Virus record (IMG/VR): IMGVR_UViG_3300049432_000156
Span: 1-64,000 of that record
Source of the DNA: a virus
Length of the DNA stretch: 64,000 nt
Direction: 5' to 3' (one strand)
Position 1 is the first letter of the stretch; every line of letters begins with the position of its first letter. Positions 7,720 through 13,825 of the stretch are shown here, piece after piece. The translations under genes were made by a program, and so were the position numbers. Under the pieces are notes generated by a model. The model was not told the origin of the DNA. It did not search any database and worked only from the letters and a program-made list of their open reading frames with translations.

Positions 7720-8342
7720 ACCCTGCCGCCTATACCCCGACCGAGCCAAGTGAGTTTATCGGACCAGCCCGCACCATAGCACTCATGCTCGAAGCGAAGG
7801 CTGACGCGTTGCTGGCCGAGAAGAACCCGTCGCCGGTGAAGATGTTGCTTTATGGCCCGCCCGGCGTGGCCAAGACGCGCCTCGTGGAGATGTTCGCCAG
7901 TCGGCTGGCTTGGCATCCGAGCGCCATCGAGTCCATCAACGGACGCAGCGTGACGATTGACACCGTGCGCAGGTGGCAGGAGTCCGCGCGATACATCCCA
8001 ATCGGCGGGCAGTTCGTAATAAAAATCCTCAACGAGATCGACACGGCGCCCTCAGCCAGTCTCGACTTGCTGCTCACGGTTTTTGACGAAGCACCGAAGC
8101 ACAGCGCGTTTCTCTGCACGTCCAACCTTCATCTCATGTCATTGAGTGAAAGGTTCGAGACACGGTTGCAGCAATTTCGAGTTGATGCTCCGAGCACCGA
8201 ACAGATAGCGGGCTTCCTGATGAAGCGCTGGGGATTCAGCGAACGACAGGCGATGGAGATAAGCGTCGGGAGCGGAGGCAACGTGCGGTGTGCTTGCCTT
8301 GATGCTCAGTCCATTCTCGACGTGGAGAGGATCGCAGCGTAA
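7716..8342 (+). CDS. RFC/MoxR-like AAA+ ATPase
   Basis: A 208 aa AAA+ protein. Walker A is LLYGPPGVAKT, where Ala replaces the usual second Gly as in MoxR-type proteins. The Walker B position reads VIKILNEID, with Asn where Asp is expected. FLCTSN is sensor 1 and RFETRLQQFRVDAPSTEQI the arginine-finger region. Resembles clamp-loader small subunits and viral helicase loaders. The N-for-D change may weaken Mg binding. Replication or repair remodelling is likely, but no polymerase, sliding clamp or helicase is in the window. Confidence 0.75.
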   Translation: MNPAAYTPTEPSEFIGPARTIALMLEAKADALLAEKNPSPVKMLLYGPPGVAKTRLVEMFASRLAWHPSAIESINGRSVTIDTVRRWQESARYIPIGGQFVIKILNEIDTAPSASLDLLLTVFDEAPKHSAFLCTSNLHLMSLSERFETRLQQFRVDAPSTEQIAGFLMKRWGFSERQAMEISVGSGGNVRCACLDAQSILDVERIAA

Positions 8343-8347
8343 ATCTA

Positions 8348-8550
8348 TGAAAGTCAATCGTTCACGTTACACATGCCCGATTTGCAGGGAACCATTGTGC
8401 CTCGGTCCAGCCACGAATGACGTGCCAATCTTCCTCTGGTGCGGTACGGGGAGGTGCAAAAACAAGGCAGCGAACAATGGGGCGCACGGCAAGACGGAGG
8501 ACGAAGCTTTCTCCGCTTTGTTGGAGAACATCGACAGGGAAGAATCGTAA
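8348..8550 (+). CDS. Small zinc-finger protein
   Basis: A 67 aa protein with CPICREPLC and WCGTGRC, i.e. paired cysteine knuckles. ATG 8348 follows the AAA stop by 5 bases. The C-terminus is an acidic helix. No specific family recognised. Confidence 0.65.
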
Positions 8551-8551
8551 G

Positions 8552-8583
8552 AAAAAAGCCCCGCGCTATGCGCAACGCGGGGC
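8552..8583 (-). terminator. Perfect 8 bp hairpin with T-run on the minus strand
   Basis: GCCCCGCG (8558-8565) and CGCGGGGC (8576-8583) form a perfect stem with a 10 nt loop. Six A residues precede it, so on the minus strand it ends in a T-tract like an intrinsic terminator. No minus-strand gene runs into it nearby except read-through beyond RusA, so it may block antisense transcription, or act as a stem in the + transcript. Confidence 0.55.
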
Positions 8584-8628
8584 CAACCAGAGGATAACCA
8601 ACGAAGAAAGAATACCGAAAGCTACTGA

Positions 8629-9015
8629 ATGAGCAAGCCGAAAGAAAACTCAGACATCACAGTACATTGCGAAACCTGCGGCACCAACTATCTGATTATG
8701 AAACTCGCGGGTCTCAGGGAAAAGATTCCCGACCTGGACCTGAAGACCAATCACTACAAGCACGGTCTCTGCAATGAGTGCGATGAACATCTGAAAGCCG
8801 GGGGCGTGTTCTTTCAGGATCGAGCCGGGCGATGTGTAAAGGTCGGACTTGAAGCAAGCCTGGAAAAAATATCACCGGGCTTTCGTGGCAAAGTCATCTG
8901 CATACCTTCGAAGGCCCTTGACGAACTCATCGCGGCGTGGATGGAGGCCAACCCGAATCCGCCGCCGTCGCCAGAATCCAATTCAGAGTTCGGAGATCAT
9001 CCGCCAAAGACCTAA
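8629..9015 (+). CDS. Hypothetical protein with cysteine motifs
   Basis: A 128 aa protein with CETCGTNY and GLCNECDEHL, a likely four-Cys zinc site. It is preceded by a 78 bp non-coding stretch holding the hairpin, so it may start a new transcription unit. The stop codon lies in the first attC-like palindrome. No family recognised. Confidence 0.65.
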   Translation: MSKPKENSDITVHCETCGTNYLIMKLAGLREKIPDLDLKTNHYKHGLCNECDEHLKAGGVFFQDRAGRCVKVGLEASLEKISPGFRGKVICIPSKALDELIAAWMEANPNPPPSPESNSEFGDHPPKT

Positions 9016-9098
9016 GACCGCGCTGGAGAGAACGCCGGGAAAGCGCTTCAGTCGTCGCCATCCGTTTTCTCCCCGGCGTCTCTCAGCTTGGATTTAGG
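9011..9098 (-). repeat. attC-like imperfect palindrome 1 (minus orientation)
   Basis: The left arm 9011-9039 and right arm 9070-9098 pair over about 26 bases, with one unpaired G and one unpaired A in the left arm, leaving a ~30 nt loop. Shared arm cores are CGCCGGG and GAGAGA next to CCTAA/TTAGG ends. Extra bases on one arm of an otherwise paired stem are the hallmark of integron attC sites. The terminal core is not the consensus GTTRRRY, so this copy is degenerate. Orientation is inferred from which arm carries the extra bases. Confidence 0.55.
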
Positions 9099-9118
9099 TG
9101 GATGAGCAACACGTCGAT

Positions 9119-9379
9119 ATGAAAACAGCAATTGTGATAATCGAGATACCTTACGGCAAAGACGATGCCATGAGGCACTGGCGGCAGCTTGCAGAGTTCT
9201 ACGCCGATAAAACAAAGTCCAAGCCAGGAATTGAAAGGCTTGCCGAAAATGTGTGGTTGATACCTCTTGATAGTGAATTGCCTCTGTTCGGCACTCTTGT
9301 ACACGGAGTGCGAGAGCATCACTTGAAATGCCGCACCCTGTTTCTTGATGAGAGTGCGCAATGGGTTTCATCCACCTAA
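9119..9379 (+). CDS. Cassette ORF of unknown function
   Basis: An 86 aa protein (MKTAIVIIEIPYGKDDAM...) lying exactly between two attC-like palindromes. Composition (beta strands IVIIEIPYG, VWLIPLD; charged helices) is that of a genuine soluble protein, although the ORF runs opposite to the inferred palindrome orientation. GTG 9098 is an alternative start. No family recognised; a minus-strand ORF of 92 aa over the same bases looks less protein-like. Confidence 0.55.
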   Translation: MKTAIVIIEIPYGKDDAMRHWRQLAEFYADKTKSKPGIERLAENVWLIPLDSELPLFGTLVHGVREHHLKCRTLFLDESAQWVSST

Positions 9380-9480
9380 CCAAGCGCTGGAGCCAACGCC
9401 GGGGAGTCACGCGAGTTGAGCCTTGGATTTTCTCTGGTCCAGCGCCAGCGTCCCGGCGTGGCTCAGCTTGGGTCGTTAGT
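9374..9480 (-). repeat. attC-like imperfect palindrome 2 (minus orientation)
   Basis: On the minus strand the site runs from ACTAAC to GTTAGGT, the latter a perfect match to the integron core GTTRRRY. Arms 9374-9404 and 9450-9480 pair as CCTAAC..CAAGC..GCCAACGCCGGG against their complements with single unpaired G and A in one arm. The loop is about 45 nt. It lies directly downstream of RusA in RusA's own orientation, the position of attC in a gene cassette. Confidence 0.65.
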
Positions 9481-9960
9481 TCTTTGTCTTTCATAGGCTT
9501 GCCTTTCCAATTGGGTTAACAGTTCAGAGATCGTAATATGACACCCGCCGGCTGAATTGACAATGGCCCAGTCTTTGGTGACGAGAACACGCGCAAGCTG
9601 GGCGTCATCATTCCATGCGCCGATCTTGGTCAGCGCATTTGCCACTGCCGCAGCCAGGTTGTCGAAGTCGGGTTTCTGTGTGTGATGGCTTGGAGCGGTT
9701 TCCTTGACCTTGCCGTTCGCCCTGAAGTGCGACTTCGGCCGCTTGAAATTGAACCGCAGTTCAAGGGAGATCGGGCCGTCGAACTTCTCAATTCCAGCTT
9801 CTTTGGCGGCTATCGCGATGGCCGACTTCCAACCTTCCGCCGTCGTCGGCGAGTACGCCCTCACCTGAATCTTATCTCCTTGTTTTAACGCGAACGCCCG
9901 CGGCCTGCCTTGCGCCTTTGGAGTTCCAGATACGAAAAAACTGATCGTTCTATTGGACAT
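9463..9960 (-). CDS. RusA-type Holliday junction resolvase
   Basis: A 165 aa endonuclease of the RusA family, which cuts four-way DNA junctions. Features: FFVSGTPKAQGRPRAF near the N-terminus (substrate-binding basic loop) and KPDFDNLAAAVANALTKIGAWNDDAQL with the catalytic Asp residues. ATG 9960 is chosen because homology begins at MSNRTISFFV; the 49 residues upstream look like non-coding leader. The C-terminus (RQRTNDPS) runs into the attC-like palindrome. It is the only confident minus-strand gene in the early region, transcribed divergently from the RHH-RecT pair. Confidence 0.9.
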   Translation of the reverse strand: MSNRTISFFVSGTPKAQGRPRAFALKQGDKIQVRAYSPTTAEGWKSAIAIAAKEAGIEKFDGPISLELRFNFKRPKSHFRANGKVKETAPSHHTQKPDFDNLAAAVANALTKIGAWNDDAQLARVLVTKDWAIVNSAGGCHITISELLTQLERQAYERQRTNDPS

Positions 9961-10079
9961 GCCGCCACCATCTTCTCCTGACAACATTGTGGGACGATAG
10001 CCAGCGCTGAATTTCCAAGCAATGAAAAAATCACAAAAAATGATTGCATTGTTTTTGGTCCTCTGTATCGTGGCCGTGC
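9961..10079. promoter_or_regulatory. Divergent promoter/operator region
   Basis: 119 bp between RusA (-) and the RHH gene (+), rich in A/T tracts. A candidate sigma70-like pair for the + strand is TTGCAT at 10044-10049 and TATCGT at 10066-10071 (16 bp apart), which would place the transcript start close to the ATG at 10080, a nearly leaderless mRNA. GCAAT at 10019 and ATTGC at 10043 form a partial inverted repeat that could be an RHH operator. All of this is inference. Confidence 0.35.
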
Positions 10080-10238
10080 ATGAGCGCAACTCAATCTGAA
10101 CGGACATGCCCGGTCAGAATATCCAGAGAACTCCATCAGCGGGCAAAGGCTTACGCCGCAAAACGCGGTTTGAAGATGCAAGCGCTGGCCGAACAAGCCT
10201 TCAAACTCCTGCTCGATGGCGCGAAGAAACCCCTATGA
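10080..10238 (+). CDS. Ribbon-helix-helix protein
   Basis: A 52 aa Arc-like protein: strand CPVRIS, helix RELHQRAKAYAAKRG and helix KMQALAEQAFKLLLDGAK. Such proteins bind DNA as dimers and usually repress their own promoter; the A/T-rich divergent region just upstream is the obvious target. ATGA-coupled to recT. Confidence 0.65.
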   Translation: MSATQSERTCPVRISRELHQRAKAYAAKRGLKMQALAEQAFKLLLDGAKKPL

Positions 10239-11479
10239 GTGAACCAACAAATCCGTTTGCCGTCGCCGCGAAACCAGCCGGGCCTGAGACGCTTCAGAGC
10301 CTTCTCGCCCAGGACAAATATCGAAAGCGTTTCGAGCAGGTGCTCGCCGACCGTGCGCCACAATTCATCAGCAGCATTCTCTCGCTGGGTGCCACGATGC
10401 CGGACGTTGAACCGCGAAGCATTCTCGCCAGCGCGGCCATCGCGGCATCTTTAGACCTCCCCGTGGATAAAAATCTTGGGTTCGCTTGGATCATTCCCTA
10501 TCGCAAGGGCGACAGGAAGTTCGCATCATTCCAGATGGGGGCGCGCGCCTACGTGCAGCTTGCCCTGCGCACTGCTCAGTACAAACGGATGAACGCGAAA
10601 CCGGTGAACGCCGAGGCGCTGAATGGGTACGACAACATTGGAGAGCCGGTGATTGATTGGAACAAGCTTGACGAAACAAAGGAACCGGTCGGGTATGTCT
10701 TTGCGTTCTCCCTCGTAAACGGTTTCACCAAGACATGCTACTGGTCGAAGTCCAAGGTCGAGGATCATGCCAGGAAATACTCGCAGGCGTATCGCGCAGG
10801 CTATGATTCGCCGTGGAAGACGCATTTTTCGGCTATGGCTTTGAAGACCGTCATCGCCAATGAGCTTCGGCACTGGGGTATTCTATCGGTAGAGATGCAG
10901 ATGGCATTTCGCGAGGACCTCGGAATGCACAAAGACATCGACACTGAAGTTGAATTTCCCGAGCCGGGAGACGAAATCATGCGACCGAAGTTTGATGACA
11001 AAATCGCCGACGCCGCGGACGCGAAGGCAACGGCCGACGAGAAGGCCGAAGCAGCGGCCGGTCTCGCCCCATCTTCACCGCCACCAGAACAACCCAGGCG
11101 CGGGCGAAAGAAAGCGGCAGCACCGGAGCCACCGGTTCAAGCCGCGCCCCAAGCGCCCGCGCCTGCTCCTGCTCCGGTTGCTCAGACGGGGCCAACAACC
11201 GCGACTCAGCCAAGCCCACCGAGCCAGCCAGCAGCCGGAGCCACGCAGCCGTCGTTCTCGGAGCTTTCCTTCCAACCGTACAACCAGTTGCGCGAGTTGA
11301 TGGATCACAGCAAGATCACGGAGCCGGAAATGATTCGCCTGTGCAGACACCGCGGCCTGATGACGGAGCAGCAGCAGGAGCTTCTGCAACTTGCGGACGA
11401 TAAGATCAAAGACCTCTGCGAAAGTTGGCCTGCAGTCGCTGGGCAGGTAAGGATTGATCGGAAGAGTTCGGGGAAATGA
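10235..11479 (+). CDS. RecT-family single-strand annealing protein
   Basis: A 414 aa protein. Residues ~15-245 match RecT/Bet-type annealases: SIL-SLGATMP, the conserved 'SILASAAIAASLDLPVDKNLGFAWIIPY' region and GARAYVQLALRTAQYKRMNA, followed by YWSKSKVEDHARKYS and MALKTVIANELRHWG. A long Pro/Ala-rich linker (about 290-355, with RRGRKKAAA) leads to a ~60 aa helical tail. By family it coats single-stranded DNA and anneals strands with a partner exonuclease, here probably the PD-(D/E)XK gene at 14.5 kb. The linker and tail are longer than in a minimal RecT and may bind SSB or exonuclease. Confidence 0.88.
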   Translation: MSEPTNPFAVAAKPAGPETLQSLLAQDKYRKRFEQVLADRAPQFISSILSLGATMPDVEPRSILASAAIAASLDLPVDKNLGFAWIIPYRKGDRKFASFQMGARAYVQLALRTAQYKRMNAKPVNAEALNGYDNIGEPVIDWNKLDETKEPVGYVFAFSLVNGFTKTCYWSKSKVEDHARKYSQAYRAGYDSPWKTHFSAMALKTVIANELRHWGILSVEMQMAFREDLGMHKDIDTEVEFPEPGDEIMRPKFDDKIADAADAKATADEKAEAAAGLAPSSPPPEQPRRGRKKAAAPEPPVQAAPQAPAPAPAPVAQTGPTTATQPSPPSQPAAGATQPSFSELSFQPYNQLRELMDHSKITEPEMIRLCRHRGLMTEQQQELLQLADDKIKDLCESWPAVAGQVRIDRKSSGK

Positions 11480-11910
11480 AATTGCCAAAAGCAATTCGTG
11501 GCAACGCTGGTGGCAGCGCTGGGCGGCTGCGTCGCGCGCTCCGACGGCTGGCGAATAGCGCGGCGCTGGCGTGTGCATCACGATCACCGGAGAAGACCCG
11601 GGCGGCCCTGCAAAGCCTCAGCGCCGAGGTGGAGCGCGCAGATCAGGTGATAAATTCCATCAAGCAAGCAGAACGACCCAAGCTCAATGCGTTAGACCTT
11701 TGCCGGTCGATGCTGAATCACTCAAAAGACAGAGAAAATCTCCGAGCGCCCGAAGACGATGAGATTCGCGAACTCTGCGAGCGAATTGGATACGGGGCCG
11801 TCATGGATTCTGCGGCTCGACAATGGCGAAAGAAAGACCCGATTACCGCTTTCGTCACCGGTCCATGTATTGGAACTCTCATCCATTATCTCGCTGACCG
11901 ATCCGAATGA
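11476..11910 (+). CDS. Hypothetical protein
   Basis: A 144 aa helical protein ATGA-coupled to recT. N-terminal ~35 residues are Arg-rich (RLRRALRRLANSAALACASRS). The C-terminal 60 residues (EIRELCERIGYGAVMDSAARQWRKKDP) resemble a small folded domain. No family recognised. Confidence 0.55.
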   Translation: MKLPKAIRGNAGGSAGRLRRALRRLANSAALACASRSPEKTRAALQSLSAEVERADQVINSIKQAERPKLNALDLCRSMLNHSKDRENLRAPEDDEIRELCERIGYGAVMDSAARQWRKKDPITAFVTGPCIGTLIHYLADRSE

Positions 11911-11972
11911 GCGCCACTGACACCAGCTTTTCAGAAGTCGCCAAACGCGTTCAACTGCGAGGTGGTCTGTGA
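11907..11972 (+). CDS. Micro-ORF coupling two genes
   Basis: ATG 11907 overlaps the stop of the preceding gene and encodes 21 residues (MSATDTSFSEVAKRVQLRGG and one more) ending at TGA 11970-11972, itself overlapped by GTG 11969. Double overlap is the operon's usual spacing, which is the only support; it may be a real peptide or a translational relay. Confidence 0.35.
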   Translation: MSATDTSFSEVAKRVQLRGGL

Positions 11973-12193
11973 TTTCGCCGAACGGCCAAGCAGCGCATGG
12001 TTCGGGAGAAGCCGACCCGCTGGTGTCGGAACTGCGAAGCCTCGCGACGACCGAATACCCGCTCTGCCCGGAAGCGAGACTGCTGCTTGAAATGGCCGTG
12101 GATGCTCAGCTTGGAAAACCCATAGACGTGACTCGGCTGCTCCCCAAGCTCAGCGACGGCAAAACCGAGACTCAACCATGCGAGAAAAAGTAA
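11969..12193 (+). CDS. Hypothetical small protein
   Basis: A 74 aa protein from GTG 11969. Core helices (PLVSELRSLATTEYPLCPEARLLLEMAVDAQL) look genuine. Its start region spans a short GCCGAAC...GTTCGGG inverted pair (11977-12006) and its C-terminus reads through the left arm of the next attC-like palindrome. Confidence 0.5.
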   Translation: MISPNGQAAHGSGEADPLVSELRSLATTEYPLCPEARLLLEMAVDAQLGKPIDVTRLLPKLSDGKTETQPCEKK

Positions 12194-12235
12194 ACCCAGA
12201 GCAGAAGCCGAGTTCGCCGGAGCGCTTGGTTAGGC
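12145..12235 (+). repeat. attC-like imperfect palindrome 3 (degenerate)
   Basis: Right arm 12207-12235 ends GAGCGCTTGGTTAGGC, with GTTAGGC at 12229-12235 fitting the integron core GTTRRRY exactly. The left arm (CCAAGCTCAGCGACGG at about 12144-12159) pairs only partly and lacks the RYYYAAC end, so the copy is decayed. The loop holds ATG 12178 of the next ORF and the stop (12193) of the previous one. Confidence 0.45.
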
Positions 12236-12489
12236 TGATATACTGCACTACACTGCTCCTCCTTGGCGTAGCGTCCATCAGCCATTCGATTGTGATATGG
12301 CGCTGGCAAAACAGGATCGTCACTTTAGAAACAGAAGTATCACTGCTGCGATCGCAGCTATCGACCCGACAATCAGGATCGCTATATCCACGCAGTGAAG
12401 GCGCTCAATTGATCTCTTCAAATCTCCTTGGCCATCTCGCCCCTATTGACTCTATTTTAAGCATGTGGAATCAGGCTGACGTACCATGA
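12178..12489 (+). CDS. Single-pass membrane protein in cassette array
   Basis: A 103 aa protein with a basic N-terminus, a transmembrane segment at about residues 19-41 (LIYCTTLLLLGVASISHSIV), then a short coiled-coil-like stretch (NRIVTLETEVSLLRSQL). This architecture is like small i-spanins or other phage inner-membrane proteins, but nothing specific is recognised. The start lies in the loop of palindrome 3. Confidence 0.55.
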   Translation: MREKVNPEQKPSSPERLVRLIYCTTLLLLGVASISHSIVIWRWQNRIVTLETEVSLLRSQLSTRQSGSLYPRSEGAQLISSNLLGHLAPIDSILSMWNQADVP

Positions 12490-12854
12490 ACCGCGATCCT
12501 TCCTCTTTGCGTGATGCGATATTCAGTCGGGCGCGTCGCTGTCGCTTCGGCATGGCCAGACTGAAGAAGACGCTCCAACAAAAAGTCAGCGCGCTATACC
12601 GATACTCCGACCGTCTGTGCTATCGCTTCTGGAAGTACCCAATCCCGCGCCGTGTCCAACGCCTTTATGACATGGCGTGCCTCTACGGACAATTGCTCCC
12701 CTATTACCTCGCGGTATTGCTGGAGGAGTTCATCATACTTCTGACGGAGGGAATCGAAGTCTTCATTTGGGTTCATAATAGGCGAGTGAACGATTGGCGT
12801 CGCGATAGTCAGCCTAACGACCAAGCTCAGGAGCGGCGGGAAGGAAAACTATGA
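12486..12854 (+). CDS. Possible cassette ORF (plus strand)
   Basis: A 122 aa frame overlapping the preceding stop and ending in the loop of palindrome 4 at 12854. It is rich in Arg, Tyr and Trp, which is suspicious of an antisense frame; a minus-strand ORF at 12594-12776 looks more protein-like. Kept because its ATGA overlaps at both ends match the array's architecture. Confidence 0.35.
   Translation: MNRDPSSLRDAIFSRARRCRFGMARLKKTLQQKVSALYRYSDRLCYRFWKYPIPRRVQRLYDMACLYGQLLPYYLAVLLEEFIILLTEGIEVFIWVHNRRVNDWRRDSQPNDQAQERREGKL
12594..12776 (-). CDS. Alternative cassette ORF (minus strand)
   Basis: A 60 aa frame (MNPNEDFDSLRQKYDELLQQ...) with clear heptad-like helices and ordinary composition, antisense to the + ORF over the same bases. 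GTG starts further upstream are possible. Only one of the two is likely to be made; proteomics or codon statistics would decide. Confidence 0.4.
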   Translation of the reverse strand: MNPNEDFDSLRQKYDELLQQYREVIGEQLSVEARHVIKALDTARDWVLPEAIAQTVGVSV

Positions 12855-12919
12855 ACGAGCAAGAGACTCAAGGCACAACCTCAACCGGCTCCCCGCCGTC
12901 GCCCAGCGCAGTGTTCGGC
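12812..12919 (+). repeat. attC-like imperfect palindrome 4
   Basis: Begins with GCCTAAC (12812-12818, perfect RYYYAAC) and ends with GTTCGGC (12913-12919). The arms GCGGCGGG and CCCCGCCGTCGC pair in between, and ~45 nt form the loop. ATG 12851 and TGA 12852-12854 sit in the loop. Confidence 0.6.
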
Positions 12920-12955
12920 GGCGGACGTTGCTGGCGAAACTTTTTGGCAGCATAA
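12851..12955 (+). CDS. Micro-ORF within attC-like site
   Basis: A 34 aa frame from ATG 12851 in the loop of palindrome 4, crossing its right arm and ending at TAA 12953-12955. Much of it is translated palindrome, so it may be only a relay for ribosomes. Low support. Confidence 0.25.
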   Translation: MNEQETQGTTSTGSPPSPSAVFGGGRCWRNFLAA

Positions 12956-13039
12956 CCGACCCGCGATACGCGGTACTAGTGCGCGTGAATCCGAGGCGGC
13001 GACTCGATCCGTGATGAGAGACGAAAGGGTTATGCTGCC
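12946..13039. repeat. 12 bp terminal inverted repeat element
   Basis: GGCAGCATAACC at 12946-12957 and GGTTATGCTGCC at 13028-13039 are exact reverse complements enclosing 70 bp with no ORF. The GCATAAC/GTTATGC ends resemble attC termini, but the inner arms do not pair. Could be a miniature transposable element or a collapsed cassette site. Confidence 0.55.
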
Positions 13040-13066
13040 GTTTGAATCTGTGGACAAGAACGAGCC

Positions 13067-13148
13067 GCCGAACGACCAAGCAAACCTGAAACCTTATGGC
13101 AAATAAACAAAACGCAAAAGCCGGGTTCGCTGGAGCGCCTGGTTCTGC
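13067..13148 (+). repeat. attC-like imperfect palindrome 5
   Basis: GCCGAAC (13067-13073) pairs with GTTCTGC (13142-13148) with one mismatch; between them GACCAAGC and GGAGCGCCTGG are the L-box equivalents. ATG 13096 of the next ORF lies in the loop. Arms are more diverged than in sites 6-8. Confidence 0.5.
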
Positions 13149-13353
13149 GGCGTGCCCCGACTTCTGGTTTCGATACGAGAGGGTGGACGGCGAGGAAGTG
13201 ATAAACACATCGCGCAATCTGCTCTATGAACAGGTGATGGAAATCATGGCTGGGATTGATCGCGTGAAAGCGACGATCACCGCTGGTGACAAATGGCACT
13301 GCCCGAACTGCGACAAGCCGCATAACGACAAAGCTCAGCGACCGGCCAACTGA
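13096..13353 (+). CDS. Cassette ORF, hypothetical
   Basis: An 85 aa protein running from the loop of palindrome 5 to the loop of palindrome 6. Real folded core is probably ACPDFWFRYERVDGEEVINT...AGIDRVKATI followed by a CPNCDKPH zinc knuckle. The last residues (NDKAQRPAN) are translated palindrome. No family recognised. Confidence 0.6.
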   Translation: MANKQNAKAGFAGAPGSAACPDFWFRYERVDGEEVINTSRNLLYEQVMEIMAGIDRVKATITAGDKWHCPNCDKPHNDKAQRPAN

Positions 13354-13423
13354 TATGAGCCAACCCGCGAGCAACGGCACGACTGAAACGACAATCCCGG
13401 TTGGCTCCAGTGAGTTGTTAGAG
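13320..13423 (+). repeat. attC-like imperfect palindrome 6
   Basis: GCATAAC (13320-13326) to GTTAGAG (13417-13423). The left arm AACGACAAAGCTCAGCGACCGG pairs with CCCGGTTGGCTCCAGTGAGTTGTTAG using single unpaired bases on the right arm. The loop (~45 nt) contains TGA 13351-13353 of the upstream ORF and ATG 13355 of the next. Confidence 0.65.
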
Positions 13424-13609
13424 GCGCTTCGGCGATGGCGCTACTTTGAAAAGAGACACGCAGCAGTGGTGCTTGGTGAAATCGACATCGACGCACAGCA
13501 GGCGAAAGAAGTATCTGACCGTGCGTTGCATCAACTGCGGATTGTGGCGGATAGGGCAATCACGCAAGCCTCTAACGACAAGCTCACCGACCGCCCACCG
13601 CGACAATGA
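13355..13609 (+). CDS. Cassette ORF, helical hypothetical
   Basis: An 84 aa protein from ATG 13355 in the loop of palindrome 6. Helical core ELLEALRRWRYFEKRHAAVV and IDAQQAKEVSDRALHQLRIV looks genuine; the last ~12 residues (SNDKLTDRPPRQ) are translated palindrome 7. Its TGA overlaps ATG 13606. Confidence 0.6.
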   Translation: MSQPASNGTTETTIPVGSSELLEALRRWRYFEKRHAAVVLGEIDIDAQQAKEVSDRALHQLRIVADRAITQASNDKLTDRPPRQ

Positions 13610-13672
13610 AAAACACTGACTCCAAGTCCAACCCGAAAGCGAATGGCGGTTCGGTGCAGCGCATGGTTGGGC
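13570..13672 (+). repeat. attC-like imperfect palindrome 7
   Basis: The clearest copy. CTCTAAC (13570-13576) to GTTGGGC (13666-13672, perfect GTTRRRY). GACAAGCTCACCGACCGCC pairs with GGCGGTTCGGTGCAGCGCATG over ~17 bases, leaving single G and A extrahelical in the right arm, as in integron attC sites. The loop holds the ATGA (13606-13609) joining two ORFs. Confidence 0.75.
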
Positions 13673-13821
13673 TGCGACGGTGCTCTTGCGGTCTCCGTCC
13701 AAAACTCACGCGATGGGAGGGCGGCGTAGAAATCGAATGCAGACTTGGCATGGACGAAGGATGCGGAGACTACATTAATGAAGCGACTGAGGCTCAAGCC
13801 CGAGCCGCATGGAACCAGTAA
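13606..13821 (+). CDS. Lar-like small zinc protein
   Basis: A 71 aa protein. After ~24 residues translated from the palindrome comes LRRCSCGLRPKLTRWEGGVEIEC and a final EAQARAAWNQ; the CxCG...C...AxAAWN pattern is that of the Lar/restriction-alleviation small zinc-finger family, which in lambda-like phages modulates host type I restriction. The second cysteine pair is incomplete, so the call is tentative. The stop sits just before palindrome 8. Confidence 0.55.
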   Translation: MKNTDSKSNPKANGGSVQRMVGLRRCSCGLRPKLTRWEGGVEIECRLGMDEGCGDYINEATEAQARAAWNQ

Positions 13822-13825
13822 GTGA

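Noticed and set aside
10106-10234. N-terminal extension of RecT from 10106
   Set aside because: The 43 residues are an out-of-frame reading of the RHH gene; the RecT start at 10235 overlaps the RHH stop.
11977-12006. GCCGAAC...GTTCGGG 30 bp pair
   Set aside because: Could be an attC remnant with deleted arms, but too short to separate from chance.
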